Virus record (IMG/VR): IMGVR_UViG_3300025910_000038
Coordinates: 1-22,117 of that record
Length of the DNA: 22,117 nucleotides
Strand: one strand, 5' to 3'
From: a virus
Positions 19,404 to 22,117 of the stretch are shown here, piece by piece. Within the stretch, counting starts at the first letter, position 1. Every line of letters begins with the position of its first letter. Position numbers and translations under genes: made by a program. Under the pieces are notes generated by a model. That model ran no database searches. It was not told the origin of the DNA and worked only from the letters and a program-made list of their open reading frames with translations.

Positions 19404-20069
19404 ATGGATAGCTTGAAACTTGATTGGCAAGTCACGGTACCGGTAGCAGTGGAACCTGTGCAGCTTCCCGATCTACGGTCGCTCGTCACAGGCTCTTACC
19501 TGCGCGTGGATTTTGGCGATGACGATACGCTGCTCACCGCCTTGATCTCGCAATGCAGAGCTGATGCGGAGCGCCTGACAGGCAAATCATTCGCGCCGCA
19601 GACGCTTCAAGCACAGTGGACCATGCCTCAAATCAATGCCGGGAGTCTCACCGGCCCTGGCTTGCTCTATGACCAGGATTTCTACCAGTACAACGAGTCG
19701 CTTGGAGCGAACCCGTTTAGCCCGGCGCCGTTCATTCTGCCCATGCCACAACCACCATTAGTAGCGGTGAGCCTGTTTGAGTACCGGCAAACTGCGTTCG
19801 CAGCCTGGCAGACGTGGCCTCAATCGGTCAGTGGAGTGTCGCAGTATGTCGTGGATACGCTGCCTATTCCTGGCGTGGTCTACCTGCAATATCCGCCACC
19901 GGCCTACCAGTACCGGCTGACGTATACAGCAGGCTACACGACGCTACCGCCAGAATTGAAATTACTGTTGTTACAGTACATCGCCTGGAAGTATGAAAAC
20001 CGGCTCGGTGAGGACAAGAGCGATGAGCTCAGGAACATCTTCGTGGGCAGAAAGACGTGGGTGCTCTGA
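19404..20069 (+). CDS. Head-tail connector, gp6-like
   Basis: A 221-aa protein with the N-terminal helical signature of HK97 gp6-like connectors: VTGSYLRVDFGDDDTLLTAL, ISQCRADAERLTGKSFAPQT, then QAQWTMP (about 30-75). A beta-rich middle follows (PMPQPPLVAVSLFEYR; QYVVDTLPIPGVVYL). The end is LTYTAGYTTLPPELKLLLLQ, typical of this family (hydrophobic helix after TAGY). It forms the ring below the portal. The ATG at 19404 has GAGG upstream; the earlier ATG at 19396-19398 stops after four codons. Coupled to the next gene by a 1-base overlap. Confidence 0.82.
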   Translation: MDSLKLDWQVTVPVAVEPVQLPDLRSLVTGSYLRVDFGDDDTLLTALISQCRADAERLTGKSFAPQTLQAQWTMPQINAGSLTGPGLLYDQDFYQYNESLGANPFSPAPFILPMPQPPLVAVSLFEYRQTAFAAWQTWPQSVSGVSQYVVDTLPIPGVVYLQYPPPAYQYRLTYTAGYTTLPPELKLLLLQYIAWKYENRLGEDKSDELRNIFVGRKTWVL

Positions 20070-20461
20070 TGCCATCGCTCTCAAGCCGCAAACAGGTCAG
20101 TTCGACAGCATCAGGGCGCAAGGTCTATGCCAAATTCCAGAAGCTCACCGGCACACCAGACGGGCAAGGTGGCTTCGTCGGCGGTGGCACCTGGACGGAT
20201 GTGCCGGGTCTGACTATTGTGCCTGTAACGTTGCGTACCTGGTCACCTTATGAGAAGTTCATGGCGCAACAACTCTATCCAGGCGTGCAGAGCAGGGCGT
20301 ATATGCGCTGGCGGCGCGGCGTCAACATTCTCGTGCAATGGCGCATGATGTACGGCAATCACACGTACTGGATACGCGGTGTGAGTAACTACGACGAGGC
20401 GAACACCGATATCATTCTCTACCTGGAAGAATGGCAAGCGACAGGGACGGTGCATTCATGA
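20069..20461 (+). CDS. Head-tail joining adaptor (Phage_H_T_join type)
   Basis: A 130-aa protein starting at the ATG overlapping the previous stop (TGATG). It fits the head-closure/adaptor family (SPP1 gp16-like, Phage_H_T_join): VYAKFQKLTGTPDGQGGF, WSPYEKFMAQQLYPGVQSRA, YMRWRRGVNILVQWRMMYG, NHTYWIRGVSNYDEANTDI and a final strand IILYLEEWQ. These proteins sit beneath the connector ring and link it to the tail. Order connector, adaptor, gp10-like, DUF3168 is standard. Confidence 0.78.
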   Translation: MPSLSSRKQVSSTASGRKVYAKFQKLTGTPDGQGGFVGGGTWTDVPGLTIVPVTLRTWSPYEKFMAQQLYPGVQSRAYMRWRRGVNILVQWRMMYGNHTYWIRGVSNYDEANTDIILYLEEWQATGTVHS

Positions 20462-20829
20462 GCGATGAAGTCACGATCAGCGGCATGGAAGCGGCATTCA
20501 AGAACATCGACGAGGAATATACCAGGCAGGCCGACCGGGCCAATAAGGCTGTACACAGTGCCGGGTTCACGGCTCAGAAAGTCGCTAAGATCAACTGTCC
20601 AGTAGGCACGCCTGAAAGCACAGGCATCAAAGGTTATCATGGCGGGCGGCTGCGGGCGTCGCTCCATGTGGATAACTCGAAGTACCTGGAAAGCACGGTT
20701 GGAACAAATGTTTATTATGCGCTGTGGGTGCATGAGGGGACGCGCAAGATGCAGGGCAGGCCGTTCTTGAGGAAGGGCTTCGATACAGGGTCCAAGCAAT
20801 TGCAGGCTGAGCTAGGAGTGAGCATTTGA
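20458..20829 (+). CDS. HK97 gp10-like tail/connector component
   Basis: A 123-aa protein started at an ATGA overlap (an upstream in-frame ATG at 20431 overlaps the preceding gene). It matches the HK97 gp10 family: helix ADRANKAVHSAGFTAQKVAK, then CPVGTPESTG, GGRLRASLHV, VYYALWVHEGTRKMQGRPFL and a final helix. The ALWVHEGT and RPFL motifs are the usual landmarks. It contributes to the head-tail interface or tail terminator. Confidence 0.82.
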   Translation: MSDEVTISGMEAAFKNIDEEYTRQADRANKAVHSAGFTAQKVAKINCPVGTPESTGIKGYHGGRLRASLHVDNSKYLESTVGTNVYYALWVHEGTRKMQGRPFLRKGFDTGSKQLQAELGVSI

Positions 20830-21029
20830 ACAGGCAGGAGTTGATCGAGCAATTAGCGCAACTCTCAGAGCGAGAGAAGCAATCAGATAGAGACGAAGTG
20901 GCGCATATCTTGTCCATCATCGACGAGTACATGAAACAGGCTGTGACCGCAATCAGCAATGCTCAAATGAAGCAAGGCGTGCGCTTGCATCCAGATGCGA
21001 TGCTTCGTGCGATTGAGGAAATGACATGA
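20826..21029 (+). CDS. 67-aa helical protein between connector and tail genes
   Basis: A charged helical protein (RQELIEQLAQLSEREKQSDR; EVAHILSIIDEYMKQAVTAI) with a TTG start at 20826 overlapping the previous stop and GGAG 9 bases upstream. Its stop overlaps the next ATG. No family recognised; translation is supported by coupling on both sides. Confidence 0.6.
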   Translation: MNRQELIEQLAQLSEREKQSDRDEVAHILSIIDEYMKQAVTAISNAQMKQGVRLHPDAMLRAIEEMT

Positions 21030-21463
21030 GCGCGCAAACATCCTTGGGCGAAGTGCAGGCGGCTGTCTATGCCCGTCTCACCGGCGATACGACGCTCATG
21101 GCGCTACTAGCGACTCCGCTCATGGGAACCTTTGCCGTGTTCGACTTCGCTACCGTGCCTGAAAGCCAGCCATTCCCTTATATCACGATGGGCGATGCGC
21201 ATGAGCAGCCCTTTAACGCATTTGGCCGACGGGGATATCTCACCGCATACAAACTGCACATTTGGGATAGTCAGTTCGGTGGCTTTGCGAAGTCTCAAGC
21301 GATCCTAGCCAGGATGAACTTCCTGCTCGATCAAAAACCGATGACGCTTGCAAGTCAATCCCTGGTCTACTTTCTTTACCAGGCGGCGATCCAGATGAAC
21401 GATCCAGGCGATTATAAGATACTCCATACGAGTGTGGAGTACGAGACATTTACACAAGAATAG
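21026..21463 (+). CDS. DUF3168-type tail-completion protein
   Basis: A 145-aa protein of DUF3168 type (tail completion/terminator): VQAAVYARLTGDTTLMALLA, FDFATVPESQPFPYITMGDA, YKLHIWDSQFGGFAKSQAI, LARMNFLLDQKPM and a C-terminal strand region. The PFPYITMG motif and the Trp/Asp-containing strand are characteristic. It caps the tail tube at the head-proximal end. Started at an ATGA overlap. Its last codons plus stop (ACACAAGAATAG) are repeated 46 bp downstream. Confidence 0.8.
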   Translation: MSAQTSLGEVQAAVYARLTGDTTLMALLATPLMGTFAVFDFATVPESQPFPYITMGDAHEQPFNAFGRRGYLTAYKLHIWDSQFGGFAKSQAILARMNFLLDQKPMTLASQSLVYFLYQAAIQMNDPGDYKILHTSVEYETFTQE

Positions 21464-21509
21464 ACAAATGTATGCACATGTTATGCACATTGTGTACACA
21501 CAAGAATAG
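21452..21509 (+). repeat. 12-bp direct repeat around the tail-completion stop
   Basis: ACACAAGAATAG occurs at 21452-21463 (gene end) and again at 21498-21509. Between them are two copies of TATGCACAT. This looks like a small local duplication in the spacer before the tail tube gene. Confidence 0.8.
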
Positions 21510-21520
21510 GAGATGCCATT

Positions 21521-21919
21521 ATGGCTGTAGCTGCATATCCAGCGACGCTGAAGATTGGCGCGAACGCCATTCTGGACATTCAGACCCACGATCTTCCATT
21601 CAAGATAGAGACGGACGAGACGACGGCTTTTTCAGGCTCCGGTGGCGCTGCTGTCGGTACCAAGACGTTTGTGCCAACACTCCTGGGTATGCAGTGCAAG
21701 ATATCCGGGTCATGGAACAAGGCAGACACGAATGGTCAGCTCGTGATAGAAACCGCGTTCTTTGCACGCACGCTGACGACGTTCATCTTCTCGCCCAACG
21801 GCACGAATACGTACACGTTCTCGGCCTGGATCACAGACTACAACATCAAGACTGATCCGAAGAGCCGGGTCACCGTTGATTTTGGCATTCTGATGAACGG
21901 CACCGTTACTCTCGCCTAG
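21521..21919 (+). CDS. Major tail (tube) protein
   Basis: A 132-aa beta-sandwich-type protein. KIGANAILDIQTHDLPF, then GTKTFVPTLLGMQCKISGSW, TLTTFIFSPNGTNTYTFSAW, ITDYNIKTDPKSRVTVDFGI and NGTVTLA give the usual tail-tube arrangement (a TFxPTLxG... motif followed by three or four strands and a final G-T-V/I-T strand). AATAGGAG lies upstream of the ATG. It polymerises into the siphovirus tail tube. Placed after DUF3168, as is typical. Confidence 0.75.
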   Translation: MAVAAYPATLKIGANAILDIQTHDLPFKIETDETTAFSGSGGAAVGTKTFVPTLLGMQCKISGSWNKADTNGQLVIETAFFARTLTTFIFSPNGTNTYTFSAWITDYNIKTDPKSRVTVDFGILMNGTVTLA

Positions 21920-21943
21920 TAGCGTAGAAAGGAAGGCCACGCG

Positions 21944-22117
21944 ATGGCTGTAGCCGGTTATCAGTCGCAAGTCTTGGTTGCTTCTCTGCCTAGCGTACCT
22001 GTGACGTTTGAGCCTACCACGACGGCGGATTTGATCACATTCACCATCGCGAATGCTGCTCGCCGGTACTTTGATAAATCGGTACCTACGATTGTGCAAA
22101 GAGCCCAGGATAGATCG
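21944..22117 (+). CDS. Partial gene cut by the window end: second tail-tube-like protein
   Basis: ATG at 21944 (AAAGGAAGG upstream) opens MAVAGYQSQVLVASLPSVPV and stays open to the last base (58 codons). The start resembles that of the tail tube protein just before (MAVAAYPATLKI) and the composition (FEPTTTADLITFTIANAARR) is beta-strand-like. A duplicated or alternative tail component is likely; the C-terminus is outside the window. Confidence 0.6.
   Translation, partial: MAVAGYQSQVLVASLPSVPVTFEPTTTADLITFTIANAARRYFDKSVPTIVQRAQDRS

Overview
The window looks like part of a tailed-phage genome (temperate siphovirus type, Caudoviricetes) or an integrated prophage. A tyrosine integrase and an excisionase-like HTH protein lie at the left. 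The right half is a canonical HK97-type packaging, head and connector series running into tail genes: terS, terL, portal-MuF fusion, U35 prohead protease, HK97-fold capsid, capsid-cement-like protein, gp6-like connector, H-T-join adaptor, gp10-like protein, DUF3168 tail-completion protein, tail tube protein. Bacterial sigma70-type promoters and Shine-Dalgarno sites are clear. The host cannot be named from this sequence; a Chloroflexota/Ktedonobacterales-type host is only a guess.

Layout: (1) 1-2044, lysogeny end: a small promoter/terminator unit, a minus-strand HTH (Xis-like) gene, a GIY-YIG endonuclease gene, and the integrase. (2) 2046-4275, the standout region. A minus-strand operon (MerR-like HTH, small PH-like protein, IS110/Nop-related protein without a nuclease domain) is followed directly by a 755-bp array of 21 units. 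Each unit is 36 bp: two conserved 10-bp blocks alternating with two variable 8-nt spacers. This architecture (36-nt dual-spacer unit beside an IS110 Transposase_20/Nop-like protein) is that of a TIGR-Tas RNA-guided system, here apparently of the nuclease-less TasA type. It fills the gap between the convergent integrase and tas genes exactly. (3) 4308-8338, plus-strand early or accessory genes from a consensus promoter divergent from the tas operon: a SWIM-like zinc-finger protein, a coiled-coil protein, a putative Rad52/Erf-like annealing protein, several tiny Cys-rich proteins, a HAD-family phosphatase, and small unknown proteins. (4) 8339-8842, a gene-poor stretch with a tRNA-like cloverleaf, a pseudoknot-capable hairpin cluster and a promoter-terminator mini-transcript. 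(5) 8843-13274, the terminase genes, invaded by two unrelated homing-endonuclease genes (HTH-GIY-YIG before terS, HNH-AP2 after terL). These share a nucleotide-conserved promoter plus structured 5' leader. (6) 13271-22117, tightly overlapping (ATGA) head and tail morphogenesis genes. A 5' leader with three covarying hairpins precedes the major capsid gene.

How the parts work together: the integrase and Xis-like protein would control integration. The tas operon and array would make short dual guides for DNA binding, perhaps against competing phages or plasmids or for regulation. The terminase, portal, protease and capsid genes build and fill the head. Connector and tail genes complete a flexible-tailed virion. 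The homing endonucleases are selfish passengers at the conserved terminase genes. All functions are inferred from sequence patterns; no database search was run.
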